A DNA stretch of 64,000 bases, taken from the NCBI RefSeq assembly GCF_009905375.1, contig NW_027417519.1, forward strand, positions 45,036-109,035, in the 5' to 3' direction. A model generated the notes under the pieces. The model was not told the origin of the DNA, searched no databases, and worked only from the letters and a program-made list of their open reading frames with translations. The translations under genes and the position numbers were made by a program. The DNA is from Apium graveolens (lineage: Eukaryota > Streptophyta > Magnoliopsida > Apiales > Apiaceae). This document shows, piece by piece, positions 1 to 10,668 of this stretch (position 1 is the first letter of the stretch; each line of letters starts with the position of its first letter).

Positions 1-689
1 GCGGACGAGTATGATGAATTATGAACCTAAGTTGTAAAAGTTGTCAAGATTCGTTCTGAGGACACGAATCCAGAATGACGGGATGTTTGAAATCAATGCT
101 TATGTTGTGTTGGTTCATGTAATGGTTGTAATAGAAATGAAAATAAAAGACTGAAAAGGGAAGGAGTATAAAGGGATATAAAGGAAATAAAGTTGAGAAG
201 TGATAAGGGAGTTAGGTATGGGAAACCCTAAGAAATCCTTGCAAGAAATATAGAGAAGTGTGTCATCATCAGCGCGATGGTGACTGATCATGAGATAAAT
301 TCAAGGTTTGAAGGCATAAGCGATACTTATAGTTAATTCCCTTGAAGTTGAGAGTATTCGATGAAACTTTGAGATAGATCGATGGATTAATAAGGAAACA
401 CAGATGGACTGAGGAGATAGGATAACAAGAATTTAGGAAAATGGGATGAAGGAAGTGACCTTCAAGAATGTGAAGTGTAAGACCGGTGGCTTGATACCCA
501 GAAAGGGAGACACCAGGTATGAAATATATCCCAACATTGAGATGACTGTTAAGATAACAACAAAAGTAAATGAGGAATTATTAAGAAGAAGTTCACATTG
601 AACACGACCAATATCTTCCAGAACATCCCTGTTGTCATTACCAAATTAGGAAAGAAAAGCGGGTAACCATTGTTATCTTTTGAAGGCCA

Positions 690-1500
690 TATGGCTTGAC
701 CTCAGTTTGAATAAGGATGCTATCGTGAAATTGGTATAGACTATCGAGGTGGGAATGATTGAATAAGATAATCTATCAAGGATACATGACTTGATTTATC
801 TATAGAAGAATGCAAGTACCTTTTTAAAAAGGTGGAATTAAGGATGGAACCTCGATAACTTGAGATGAACCATAGAGGAATGCATAAATGTTGGCATTTC
901 ACCCTTAATAGGGACATTATGAGTTTGGGAAATGTGGAATGAAGGATTAAGGTAGCAACAACCTTTAAGGATCAGTGGAGAAATTTTTAGAAGTATTAGA
1001 CAATGATTCTGGTATTAGTAAATGGTATCTTGATATGCCCTGTGCCTAGGGTGTACCTGATGAAGGATTTAAGGATAACCTTAGAGGTTTTACAAGGAAA
1101 AAGGTAATATTCAAAGTTCTCAAGAATAGAAATTTTTGATGAAGGAAATATGAGGTAATTATAATAATGCCAGGTGGGGCACGTGTTGAACCATAAGGAA
1201 GTATAGATCGACCCAATGAGGGTCAGGATTGGTGACAACGAGAAGTACCGAAGATAAGAGACGTCCAAAGTATGATCGAGGGTCAGTCGTGACAATGTTC
1301 ACATTCAAAGACCGAAGAAATAAATTATGGGAAAATTGTGATATATTTTTTTTCTCACCAAAGCTTAAGGAAAAGCATTTTCACACCAGCAGTGAATGGA
1401 AATGAGGTTAAAAAAAAATTTAGTTGAAGATCGTTCAAAGGACATTGATTTTAAGGAACTATTACTATCAGGAAAGGCCAATAAGGTGGCCGACACTCTA
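690..1500 (+). pseudogene. Broken gypsy reverse transcriptase / RNase H end
   Basis: Conceptual translation, switching frames, gives degraded RT palm sequence followed by a 'GHVLNHKEV' segment (about 1163-1190), the usual sequence after the RT active-site region in plant gypsy elements. It ends with GKANKVADTL at 1471-1500, the RNase H/linker signature. No YVDD-type catalytic motif can be read and many stops interrupt it. This is a pseudogene of the copy A element. Confidence 0.6.
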
Positions 1501-2979
1501 ACTGTAAAAGAGAAATTATAGGCGCTCGTGCCATAGGAATACAATAATGATGGTTAAAGCCGTGAAGGTGGTATTATGGTGTGAAAGATTGACATTCCTT
1601 CTGATGATTGTGCGATACTCAACCGTAATAGTAGTTTGGTAAAGATTTAATTCATGTAATCGCCGTGAGCGGGCTATCTATCTTAGAAGGTCCTATCTTG
1701 AGAATAAGCCAGGACCATATTTCAAAAAGGAGTAAACGAACCTTTGAGTTAAGTCTTCTATTGAAGGCATATGATTAAGAATGGTATTAACCTGCTATCG
1801 TTGCTTTGATTGAAACTCTTCTACAATTTTATCTGCTTCATGTCATGAATGTACGTCAGGATCAGTATTATTCTTCATGAATCATGAATGGTGATTATGT
1901 TACCTCCTTAGAAGAATTTGATACGACAGGTATGGACTCTGTATGGTTAGCTATTAAGATTTCGAGGAAAATGAATGACTATAGTAGGTCAGTGGTGGAC
2001 TATGGTAATGCATCGACGATTCTTTGAATAATGAGCCGATTACAACCATGAGAGTTGTATTGTAATGGATATTGAGATTGAGTACCACTAATCGGGTCGC
2101 GGTGGTGTATAAGTTATCATTGATAGACTAATTAAGTCGATTATCTACCTATTGAATACTTATTCCTTCTTATCAATAGAGAGTCGTATTACTATACGAG
2201 GAAGGTTGCGATGCAAGCATAGAATTCTAATAACGATGACGTCTAGAATGAAATCCCAAATTTGATTTTTGATGTCGAGGGAGTTTCAAAGGTGATTGTT
2301 TATAAGCTCGAGCAAGAGCATGGGTCCATAGAATGATGGACGGAATAGTAAATATTCAGACACGTGAAATACGATGCTATAATACTTGATGTTGATATAT
2401 ATACGTATATATTTTATTCTCCTATGACAAACCTCTATAGTTCAGAGGTAGATTCCAAGGCAGATATTTTGTGGCAGTATATTTTATATATATATAATTC
2501 TCTTCAATTCGTTCTTTTCTCTCCTTTTCATTTCATATAAGCTAAGAAGAACAACCCTTCCAGAAGGGGAGGTATTGCCGAATGACTATCTATCTGTGTG
2601 ATAGAAGCCTAGTAGGATACCATCTATTGTTTAATTGCTTGTCAAGTACTAAAGGCTGGCCACCTTCTGTACTAACTATACAATGTAACAAGTGTTCATG
2701 ATCATAGTGATCTCTCAATAAATTCTTTGACTTCTATATGAAGGACCAAGCTTTCGAAGATGGAGGCAGCTAGAGATGAAGTGGTACCAAGTATGGTGGT
2801 ATTCCGATTCTAACGCGTTCGTGATACTAAGGTTGACGCGATTATTAAAAGGTTATAGAATGCTAACGAGCAAAAGTGTAATCAGTATAAAATTTGGTAC
2901 GGAAGATAGTAACGATTACGAACGGGAAAAGAGTGGGTATTGAGTAGGAAAAGCTGTAGATCTAGATGAGATAATGAGA

Positions 2980-3700
2980 GTCTGTACAATAGACTTGAAA
3001 GAAATTTGGAATGATCACTTAACGCGGATTGAGTTTTCTTACGATAATCGATCTTATGTCAGTATTGAGATGTCGCCTTATGAGATCCTTGAGGGAAGAC
3101 AATGTCGATCTCCCTTATGTTAGGATGAAGTTGTAGAGCACAGATGCTCGGACCCGAAGTGGCCAAATGGACCAAAGATATAGTGGATCTAATCAGAAGA
3201 CAGATGACAGCAACCCCAGGATGGATAAAAGAGGTATGCTGATTTGACTCGAAAGGATAAAGAGTATGAAATAGGGTACCTAGTAATGTTAAAGGTATCT
3301 CTTGGAAAGGATTGATGAGGTTCGGAAAGAAAGGAAAGCTAAGTCCACGAATTGTTGGCCCCTTTGAGGTATTAAGACATATTGGGAAGTTAGCATATGA
3401 GCTAGCCCTACCCCCGAAACTGTAGCAAGTTTATAACGTGTTCCACGTATCAATGTTAAGGAAGTGTAATCCGGATGCCAGACAAATAGGGGCATATGAG
3501 CGCATAGACATGCAACCAGACGTAACCTATATGGAGCAACCAGGAAGGGTTATAGATCGAAAAGGAACAAGTGCTTAGGAGAAAGGTTATCGTGTTAGTC
3601 AAGGTTTTGTGGCAGAACCACAATGTGGGAAAATTTATTTGAGAGTTAGATAGTGCAATGCTAAGAGAGTATCCCTATTCATTTTCTATCTGATTCCGGG
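2980..3700 (+). pseudogene. Broken gypsy integrase C-terminal part with chromodomain-like tail
   Basis: A segment MSPYEILEGRQCRSPLC (3070-3120) corresponds to the conserved plant gypsy integrase stretch just after the catalytic core. It is followed by RYADLTRKDKEYEIG (from about 3235), GKLSPRIVGPFEVL (about 3333-3375) and NVFHVSMLRKC (about 3436-3468). After a frameshift a chromodomain-like tail appears (VKVLWQNHNVGKFIWE, about 3597-3645). Stops interrupt the frame, for example after the QCRSPLC segment and inside the GKLAYELALP region. Integrase joins element DNA to the host and the chromodomain targets chromatin; this copy can do neither. Confidence 0.75.
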
Positions 3701-3713
3701 ACGGAATCCTTTT

Positions 3714-3726
3714 AAGGAGGGGAGAC
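3714..3726 (+). other. Polypurine tract of gypsy copy A
   Basis: The purine run AAGGAGGGGAGAC lies directly against the LTR start TGTAATAACC at 3727. This is where plus-strand DNA synthesis would be primed. The same tract precedes the LTRs at 46174, 56093 and 62223. Confidence 0.85.
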
Positions 3727-4270
3727 TGTAATAACCCCAATTTTTGGAATTTTTGAAACCCTGATGAATAGTAACTTTTGCTGATTATGCTGAATAAGAA
3801 AACTTTTCATGCCACACTTTGTAGGGGTTCTTTTATTGTTATTCTGAGATCTTACTAGTACTTTATATGGTATATAAGTGTATGTAAAGATCATCAGAAT
3901 CCAAATTCGAACACTTTGATTTTTTCCCAAAAATCCACCAGATACCGAAAGAATTGAGTATAAGGTAACAGGATAAAGAGGATTTAAATTTAAGGATTAT
4001 AAGAGAGGATAATAAAAGGAATATAATGTATTGATAAAGGTTAAGGAAACCCAAGTAATAAGATCCCGGGTATGATCCCTCAAACGATAAACGAAAACGA
4101 AAGTTAAGCGAACCGTATAACAGATCAGCGATCATTAGCCAAGTAATTAGGAGTTAATCAAAGAGGTTAGGGATGATGATGTCATCACACCAACAAGAAG
4201 AAGACAAGTGTGGGAAGATGACATAGGAGGATGACATAAGCATGACCAAAAGGAAAGGAATTTTTGGTTG

Positions 4271-4280
4271 ATTATAAGCC
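4271..4280 (+). promoter_or_regulatory. TATA-like box in LTR A
   Basis: ATTATAAGCC sits about 545 bp into the LTR, just upstream of A-rich and C/T-rich leader-like sequence. The array LTRs have TTTATAACCA at the same place (46711, about 56628). It could be the LTR promoter. If so, the repeat/U5 part would be more than 3 kb long. This is position plus motif only; no transcript evidence is visible. Confidence 0.35.
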
Positions 4281-5919
4281 ACACAAATTTTACCATGGTT
4301 AAAAGGTTAATTAACAAAACAAAAGGATATCAACCAAGCCTTTTTATGCACAAAGATCAATTAAACAAAGCAAGCTTCTCTCCCCCCCCCCTTTCCATCT
4401 TCTTCACTTCGAATTTTTCACCAAAATGGTGAATTAGAAATTCAAAACACAAGCTATACTCCATGGAAAATTATAAGGTTTATTTCTTTGGATCCAATAT
4501 TTCATAACTAAGAAGAGCATGTAGTTTGAGTGCTTGAATCAAAGGTTTTCTATCTCAAACAAATCATTTTAGTAGAGGGTGAATAGTGTTTTCAAGAACT
4601 TGAAACTTTTGATCTTGTGTTTTTGTTTAAATATAGCTTTGGCAAGGATTTTCAAGGGTTGCTCCAAGCTCCTTAGTTACTTCTACTCACCAAGGAAGGT
4701 ATAATCTCATACCCTAGCCCTAATTTTGAATATTTAGAGTTTTTATGCTTGGTTTAGTTCTTGGGAAGTATGATTCATGTATATTTAGAGTTGGGTTGGA
4801 TTTATAATGAGTTTGGAGTTGTAAATCTTGATTATTGGTTAATGAACTTAAGTATAGCTTTAGTTCATGTTTAGGGGTAGTATAAATTGGAAACTCTTGA
4901 GATGTTGAGACTGTTGTAATGAAGTATGGATGGAGTTTGGTTGTATTGGTGGTTATGGGTTGATTTGTGGTTGATTGTGGATTGATTTGGAGTTGAACAA
5001 ATTTGGTAATCGCGTAAATATAGCTGTCACAATGCCCGATTTACCGTAGACTGCTTTTGTTCTTAACATCAGGACCCGTGAACTCATTGTTAGGTTTTGA
5101 TCATTGCCATGTTTATATAGTTCATGTTACGAGCTTCGTTTTGATATGTGGTTCGCTTAAATCCGATGTACGGTTTAGGAGAAACGACCGTTTTAAGTAA
5201 CGGCGTTCGCGAACGAACCATTACCCCTCGCCTTACTTTGAAACCTTGGTTAAGGTCCTTACATGACTAATTGGAGTATGAAACAATTATGTAAAGTGGA
5301 CTAGGCAGTTGGTAGGGTATTCACGAAAGCGTCGCCTTAAAATTCATAACGGTTAATTTATTAAAAATGGTGGAGCTGAAGGTACTCGAACGACTTATGT
5401 GATTCGTTAGGCGTAGAAGTGACCATAAGCGAACGTTAGGGTTCAATTGGTTAAAGTCTAGTTTCTTAAGCGACCGGGGTTTAATTCCGACTTATGTTGT
5501 TGTTCATAGGTTATCGGACCCACTCTAAGCTTAAGTCTACCCCGGAGCACTCAGACAAGTTTTCTACCCGTTATACTGTTGTTGTGATGTAAATATATGT
5601 ATATGCATTATCTTGTGATAAGTGCATGATTGTTATTAGAAAATCTTGCGATATATTGGAGCATGTGATATGGTATATATGCATGTTTATTTCGTAATCT
5701 TGATATCTAATTGTTGATTCAATTGCTTATAAGTTGCATAATACCTATGCTAGAGATAAGCAGTAGTTGCGTATACCCTTAGTATAGGGGACCCAAAGGT
5801 GAACATTTTCTAAACCAGGAGTCGATGTTCCCGAGTATATTATATTATATATATTTATTTATATATATAGATATAGTTTTCAAAACTATTAATCGAATAA
5901 GGTTTATTCGATAACTTTA

Positions 5920-6095
5920 TTTTAATTAATGAATATTAGTTTGAATATTCATTCGAGGACTTATGACTCCGTTTATTTTATATAATGAATATTAGTTTGA
6001 ATATTCATTCGAGGACTTACGACTCCGTTTATTTTATTTAATGAATATTATTTTGAATATTCATTCGAGGACTTATGACTCCGCTTGTTTATTAA
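5920..6095 (+). repeat. 56-bp tandem repeat in LTR A (3 copies)
   Basis: Three copies with a 56-bp period (GAATATTA at 5931, 5987 and 6043). Each contains the near-palindrome GAATATT...AATATTC followed by CATTCGAGGACTTATGACTCCG. The same array recurs in the LTRs at about 38530, 48370 and 58270 with different copy number. Confidence 0.8.
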
Positions 6096-6599
6096 ATAAT
6101 ATTCTTTATTTTATTAAAGAATGATGTTTTGATAATCAAACTTATTTTCGATTATTCAAATAAAGATCGTACTTTCGTATAAGTATATCTTTGGTTATTT
6201 ATTATTCATTTCAAGTATGAGTTTTAAAATTTCTACTTCAATTATTTTTATAAAGATTATCCTTATGGGAATATTATTTAAATAATAATATTCAGATATT
6301 TTCTAATATATCGGGATTGGTTTATTTCATTAAATCAGCATTACTCCAAACATTCTTAAAAATGTTTTCGAGTCTTCAAAATGATTCTTAAAAGATTACA
6401 GCGGATCCCAAAACTCATTTTTATATTTAAGATCTTCCTTTCAAAGGGGATTTAAATACTCGCTCAAAACCTGGGGGGGATCCCGCTCAGTGGTGTATTT
6501 TATATTCGCAACGAGGTTGCTGTTTTGAGAAAACATCTTGATTACTTGCCCATCGTTCGGGAAGTAAGTTCATCTATTTGAGTCGGCATAAGCAACATG

Positions 6600-6688
6600 G
6601 GCTCAGTGGGCGTCCATGAAAGTGTAAGTGGCTCAGTGGGAGTCCATCAAATGCGTAAGTGGCTGAGTAGCAGTCCAGCATAAGGTCC
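6600..6688 (+). repeat. About 30-bp tandem repeat specific to LTR A
   Basis: Two full copies and one partial copy of a unit built on GGCTCAGTGGGAGTCCATC...GTAAGT. The array LTRs carry different sequence here (around 39200-39400), so this is a copy-A or subfamily-specific expansion. Confidence 0.65.
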
Positions 6689-7453
6689 TACTGCGGCCAG
6701 GGTGATGACCAGTGGGGAATTCGTCTATCTACTAGTAGAAAAGGTTCCTTATTGGTATCTTTGCCTGATCAGTAAGATATCAGGTTTATGCCAAGGTTTT
6801 CTCCTTTCCAAATTCATTGGATATTGCAACTCTGTTTATAATTTTCATTTTCAAGGAGTGTATGAAATGTATATATATAGGTGTATATATATATATCGAG
6901 ACTTAATGAAGTATCTCGTAACTTCATTATTTATAATGATATTTCAAAGATTGAATCTATTCAAGTCTTTTCTTGTAGTCTCATCTATGTGATGAACTTT
7001 TGAAACTGATTATACCTTGAACGGTGGTAGTTCAAGCAATATTCGGAAAAGATATAAGTATAATGGAGTATCTCGTAACTTCACCTTTTCAACTTATATC
7101 TGGTTAATGATTATCTTATGCATGACAAAGATTTTCACAAAAACGTTGAGACAAGGTTATATATATGAGATCACCTTGCAACGATATTTTTATACAGTTA
7201 TAAACTGGAACTCTGTGTTTATTATGCATGGAAGAGGACTTCCAAGATTTTGAAAAGTATATGCACATATATACTGAATATTTTGCGACTTGGTCGCGTT
7301 AAGAGATCAAACTTGGTTCATTTCTTTTTGACCAAGACTTTCATGAGTGCTATGAGTATGCTCATATATTGTAAATTATTATACATATTATTTTGGTGGG
7401 CTTGTTGCTCACCCTTGTTTTCTTCTTTCATCACACAATAACAGATAGACAAG

Positions 7454-7600
7454 ATGAACAAGATCAAGCTCCCAATTCGTGAGCGGTTAGGAAACATTCC
7501 GCAGTTTTCTGTAGGCGTTGATGCCGTTGTAGCTGAGGTAGGAACTACCAATAGGCTAGGCTTTCAACTTTTGATGTACCAGACTTATGTATATTTATGA
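7454..7600 (+). CDS. Small ORF (48 codons) near LTR 3' end, function unknown
   Basis: The ORF starts MNKIKLPIRERLG and ends at TGA 7598-7600. The same-length ORF is present in the array 5' LTR (40227-40373, MNRTKLPIRKRLG), with many amino-acid differences but an unbroken frame. A diverged 33-codon version lies at 50146 and 60032 (MARLQQTQRKRVG). The shared pattern is a basic R-[KE]-R-[LV]-G core followed by an Ala-rich AxxAEV segment. It would lie in the leader of the element RNA, upstream of gag. No known family is recognised. It may be a real upstream ORF, or an open frame preserved by chance in young copies. Confidence 0.35.
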   Translation: MNKIKLPIRERLGNIPQFSVGVDAVVAEVGTTNRLGFQLLMYQTYVYL

Positions 7601-7851
7601 ATTGTAATAATGGCAAAGAATATATAAATTATTCAGAACCCCTTTTATGGTGAAATGGTTTATAATTGTGGAATAAAATGACTTGTGTTATTTTTGGATA
7701 TTCATCTCTGAGACAATAACTTGTGGTGTGTGTGTGTATATTGTGGGGTCACAGTACGCAGTAGTTGGTTGACTGTTAAGATTAAGTATTGATAAGGGAA
7801 ATGGAACTCGTGACAACCCGAATCCCCGACCCCGGATTTGGGGGTGTTACA

Positions 7852-8024
7852 CTTACAGCTGACGGATGAGGATTTATGCCACTCGACGGATAATCCTTTT
7901 GATTATCCGACGAATGACTCTCATCATTCGTCGAGTCCACATCTGTTTGCAGTCCTTCAACCAAATTAGATTCCAGCTTCACCTTATTCTTCTTCCAGGT
8001 TACATCACAAAAGGACTCAATACC
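7852..8024 (-). pseudogene. Start of SIRE2 pol region, same frame as gag, truncated
   Basis: Directly after the gag stop (TAA, 8025-8027) the same frame stays open for about 57 codons: GIESFCDVTWKKNK, then an acidic Ser/Asp-rich stretch, up to the gypsy junction. It looks like the gag-pol linker of a Sirevirus. The DNA contains two inverted repeats of the GACGGAT motif (see findings). The frame runs on into LTR A by chance. Confidence 0.6.
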
Positions 8025-9551
8025 TTAAACTTTGGTGATTTGAGCATGAACATCTCTCGATGTTTTCCATGCCATAATTACCTCTTGTTCTCGTTCAAAC
8101 TGCTTCTTCAAGATCTCTTCTTTCTTCAAGGACTCAGTTAATTCATCCTTAGCAATTTTACACTCAATTCTCAATTTTTCAAATTCAATAAACTGAGATT
8201 CTAGCACATTATTCCTCTTACTTAAAAACAAATTGTTTTCTTTGATTTTAGCATTTTCCTTAGTAAGAGACTTAAGTGTAACACGCAAATGATATAATTC
8301 TGTAGACATGTCATTTATTGCATCATTACACTCGGCTTTAGATAAATGTGCAAGGTTAGTGGTGATTACCTGATTACTTGAAGAACTTGTCTCTGTTTCA
8401 TCAGACTTGGCCATTAGGGCTAGATTGACATAGCTGGCATCCTCATCCTCATCCAGACCATCTGCTACCCAGTCATTTTCTTGTGTAATGAAAGCCCTTT
8501 CCTTTTGTTTGAGCAACTCAAAATATTTCTGTTTATAATCCACAGGCTCAAACTTCTTCTTGCTGAAATCTGACTTTCTACACTCACTGGAAAAGTGCCC
8601 TGCCAAGCCACATTTGAAACATTTGAATTTTGATTTATCCACCATGTTTTTATTTGGCTTAGCTACTCCAAAGTTTTTCTTGAACTTAAGCTTGGAAAAT
8701 CTTCTGTAAAGAAATGCTAGATGTTCATCAATGTCATCCATATCATCTTGGCTTAAATAATCTTCATTTTCTGCTACCAGTCCATTGCCCTTGTTTTCAC
8801 AGACCTTTGAAGTAGACTCAACAGCTTTGATCTTCATCTTCTTCTCTTTTTCTAACTCAGCAACCAGTGCAATGGATCCTTCTTTCTTTCTTCCTTTCTC
8901 CATTCTTTCATCTTGCTCTATTTCAAGCTCATAAGTCTTTAGAATGCCATACAGTCTCTCTAGTGTAAACTCCTTGTATTCTTGTGAGTTTCTCAAGGAG
9001 ACTGTCATTGGTTTCCATTCTTTTGGTATGGATCTCAAAAATTTGAGGTTAGAATCTTTGGTTTGGTAGACTCTTTCATGCAGCTTTAGAGCATTTAGTA
9101 GCTTTTGAAATCTACTAAAGATATCAGTGAGAGTTTCACCTTCTTTAAAGTGGAAATGCTCATATTGCTGAATTAGTAACTGCATCTTGTTTTCTCTAAC
9201 TTGTTCAGTGCCATCACAGATAATCTGAATTGTATCCCAAACTTCCTTAGCAGTTTTGTAATTGATGATGTTGTCAAACATGTCACCATCAACTCCATTA
9301 AACAGAATATTCATGGCCTTCTTGTCCTTCCTGACTTGTTCAATATCAGGATCTGACCATTCATGCCTTGGATTGGGAACTGGTGGCTCATTTCCAGTTG
9401 CAGCTCTCATTGGTACATGCGGGCCTCTCTCTATGCAATCTACATAGGCCTCATCTTGAGAAAGTAAATGAAGATGCATCTTTACCTTCCAGTGATGGTA
9501 ATTGTCTTTGTCCAGAAAAGGAATCTTGACTCCAACATCCTTCTTGTTCAT
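8025..9551 (-). CDS. gag: Sirevirus Gag (508 aa), intact
   Basis: This is the nucleocapsid protein of a Ty1/copia Sirevirus, which packages the element RNA into virus-like particles. Residues 1-215 match the copia gag (UBN2-type) domain, including IPFLDKDNYHHWKVKM near the N-terminus and LTDIFSRFQKLLNALK at about 141-156. A CX2CX4HX4C zinc knuckle lies at 311-324 (CFKCGLAGHFSSEC), preceded by a Lys-rich segment. The C-terminal third (about 400-495) is rich in Leu, Glu and Lys in heptad-like spacing and is a probable coiled coil. The start is the first Met, 47 nt after the PBS. The ORF ends in TAA but the frame continues open beyond it. There are no internal breaks, so the copy is young or was recently functional. 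Confidence 0.92.
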   Translation of the reverse strand: MNKKDVGVKIPFLDKDNYHHWKVKMHLHLLSQDEAYVDCIERGPHVPMRAATGNEPPVPNPRHEWSDPDIEQVRKDKKAMNILFNGVDGDMFDNIINYKTAKEVWDTIQIICDGTEQVRENKMQLLIQQYEHFHFKEGETLTDIFSRFQKLLNALKLHERVYQTKDSNLKFLRSIPKEWKPMTVSLRNSQEYKEFTLERLYGILKTYELEIEQDERMEKGRKKEGSIALVAELEKEKKMKIKAVESTSKVCENKGNGLVAENEDYLSQDDMDDIDEHLAFLYRRFSKLKFKKNFGVAKPNKNMVDKSKFKCFKCGLAGHFSSECRKSDFSKKKFEPVDYKQKYFELLKQKERAFITQENDWVADGLDEDEDASYVNLALMAKSDETETSSSSNQVITTNLAHLSKAECNDAINDMSTELYHLRVTLKSLTKENAKIKENNLFLSKRNNVLESQFIEFEKLRIECKIAKDELTESLKKEEILKKQFEREQEVIMAWKTSRDVHAQITKV

Positions 9552-9597
9552 CTTGTTGTTTGTTGTGATCTTTAAACTCTTTGTTCTTCAAGTGCTT

Positions 9598-9609
9598 GCT
9601 CTGATACCA
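9598..9609 (-). other. Primer binding site of SIRE2 (initiator-Met tRNA)
   Basis: The minus strand reads TGGTATCAGAGC two bases inside the LTR end. It is complementary to the 3' end of plant initiator-Met tRNA, the usual copia primer. Confidence 0.9.
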
Positions 9610-9828
9610 ATTGTTAGTCCCTAACAATGCAACAAGAATTACAGAAGGGGGGTTGAAAGGAATTCTTGAAACTTTTTCTGAATTATAAAATGTTCTAACT
9701 TAGGATATATATGACAATGTTTTGATTTGCAAAGTGTCGAATAACAAGTTAAATATGAATCAAAATACAAAGTAATAAAAACACAAGTCTTTAAAACTTT
9801 CTGGTGGATTAGAATGTATCCACCAGAT

Positions 9829-9849
9829 ATATATATATATATATATATC
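9829..9849. repeat. (AT)n run in SIRE2 LTR
   Basis: About 21 bases of alternating AT in the SIRE2 LTR. It is a simple microsatellite, with a shorter version at the same place in SIRE3 (about 10802-10810). Confidence 0.8.
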
Positions 9850-10226
9850 AAGAGAACTTTGTAAAGCTTGAATAGCTCACAGCTGCTTATAAATAAGAAC
9901 AACTAAACTTACAAAGAAATGCTAAGGATACAGCTTACAAATGTTTCTCTAAGAAAATATTTGCTTAGTCTTATTGTTGTTCTATTTGCTACTCTTGGTT
10001 TATATATCACCAAGATTACACAGTAATAAGACAAGATAATAAAACAAAACCTATCAAGTCTAATACTATATTGCTTCACTACTCTATTCCAGCATCTTTG
10101 AATATCTTCATAATAGCATGGAAATGGCAATGCTTCTTTGTTCTCAAAAACCCAGTTGAATAGGCTCTCATAGTCCTTCACTCGACGCTTGTGACTGTGT
10201 TGTCACTGTCAACAGATATTTGAATT

Positions 10227-10335
10227 GATTATCCGTCGGGTACATGATCATCCGTCGGGTTGCCTTGTTGATCATCCGTCGGGTTTCCTTGTTGATCATC
10301 CGCCGGGTAGCTTTGTTGATCATCCGTCGCGTAGC
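10227..10335 (-). repeat. 24-bp tandem repeat with ATCCGTCGGG core (SIRE2 LTR)
   Basis: About five units with 24-bp spacing, each GATC-ATCCGTCGGG plus a 10-base spacer such as TTGCCTTGTT. Three cores are exact and two are variants (CCGCCGGG, CCGTCGCG). Further single cores occur at about 10535-10590. The equivalent array in SIRE3 and SIRE1 has the core ATCCGTTGA. Confidence 0.8.
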
Positions 10336-10668
10336 TATTTGGCACTTGACTTCATTTCATTTATGTAGAATTACAAGACATCATCTATGTACAATTAATC
10401 AACCTATTATGCATATCTAATTGAAGTCAACATGACTTATATGCTACTATAGAATCTATACAAAGGTGTATGCAGAAATGTGCTACATGACTTATTGTTA
10501 CATAAGCTACTCACTCGATGGATGTCAAATCATCATTCGTCAGGACTATATAGAGTCATCCGTCGGGACTATATTTATTTATCCGTCGAGTGCTACATAT
10601 TTCACTAAGTTAAATCTACTAATGTGTTTTGTTAATGAAATCATCAAGTTCTCAACATATACACAACA

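Larger units (their letters stand above)
1..3726 (+). mobile_element. Ty3/gypsy copy A, internal region (left end cut by window)
   Basis: This is decayed interior of a chromovirus-type (Tekay/Del-like) gypsy element, ending at a polypurine tract and 3' LTR. The first bases align with position about 2480 of the related interior starting at 40624, so the PBS and 5' LTR are off the left edge. Recognisable remnants in order are the gag end (1-130), RT (about 690-1250), the RNase H end (1471-1500, GKANKVADTL) and the integrase C-terminal part with a chromodomain-like tail (about 2980-3700). Stops and frameshifts occur throughout, so nothing here can encode a working protein. The stretch 1510-2950 matches copies B and C but shows me no domain. 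Family assignment rests on the domain remnants and is fairly sure. Confidence 0.8.
3727..7851 (+). mobile_element. 3' LTR of gypsy copy A (4125 bp)
   Basis: It starts TGTAATAACC after the polypurine tract and ends GGGGGTGTTACA, with the same ends as the array LTRs at 36388, 46174 and 56093. The length is at the high end for plant gypsy LTRs. Inside are a TATA-like box (4271-4280), a 56-bp tandem repeat (5920-6095), a 30-bp repeat specific to this copy (6600-6688) and a 48-codon ORF (7454-7600). It is followed by CTTAC (7852-7856), the expected target-site duplication, whose partner is off the window. The flanking sequence is Sirevirus gag/pol, so the element inserted there. Confidence 0.85.
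7852..9611 (-). mobile_element. Sirevirus 'SIRE2' internal region, cut by gypsy A
   Basis: Reading on the minus strand from the LTR at 9612-10668, there is a PBS (9598-9609), a very short leader, a full gag ORF (8025-9551) and about 57 codons beyond the gag stop. The element is then interrupted at 7851/7852 by gypsy copy A. The rest of pol and the 3' LTR must lie left of the window, beyond copy A. Confidence 0.85.
9612..10668 (-). mobile_element. 5' LTR of SIRE2 (1057 bp)
   Basis: On the minus strand it runs from TGTTGTGTATATG to GGGACTAACA. Its length matches the SIRE1 LTR (1058 bp). The CAACCCCCCTTCTGTAATTC block near the end is shared with the SIRE1 and C4 LTRs. A 24-bp tandem repeat carries the ATCCGTCGGG motif (10227-10335). 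The right flank, GTTCT (10669-10673), continues as the middle of another Sirevirus LTR, so SIRE2 inserted into that LTR. Confidence 0.8.
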
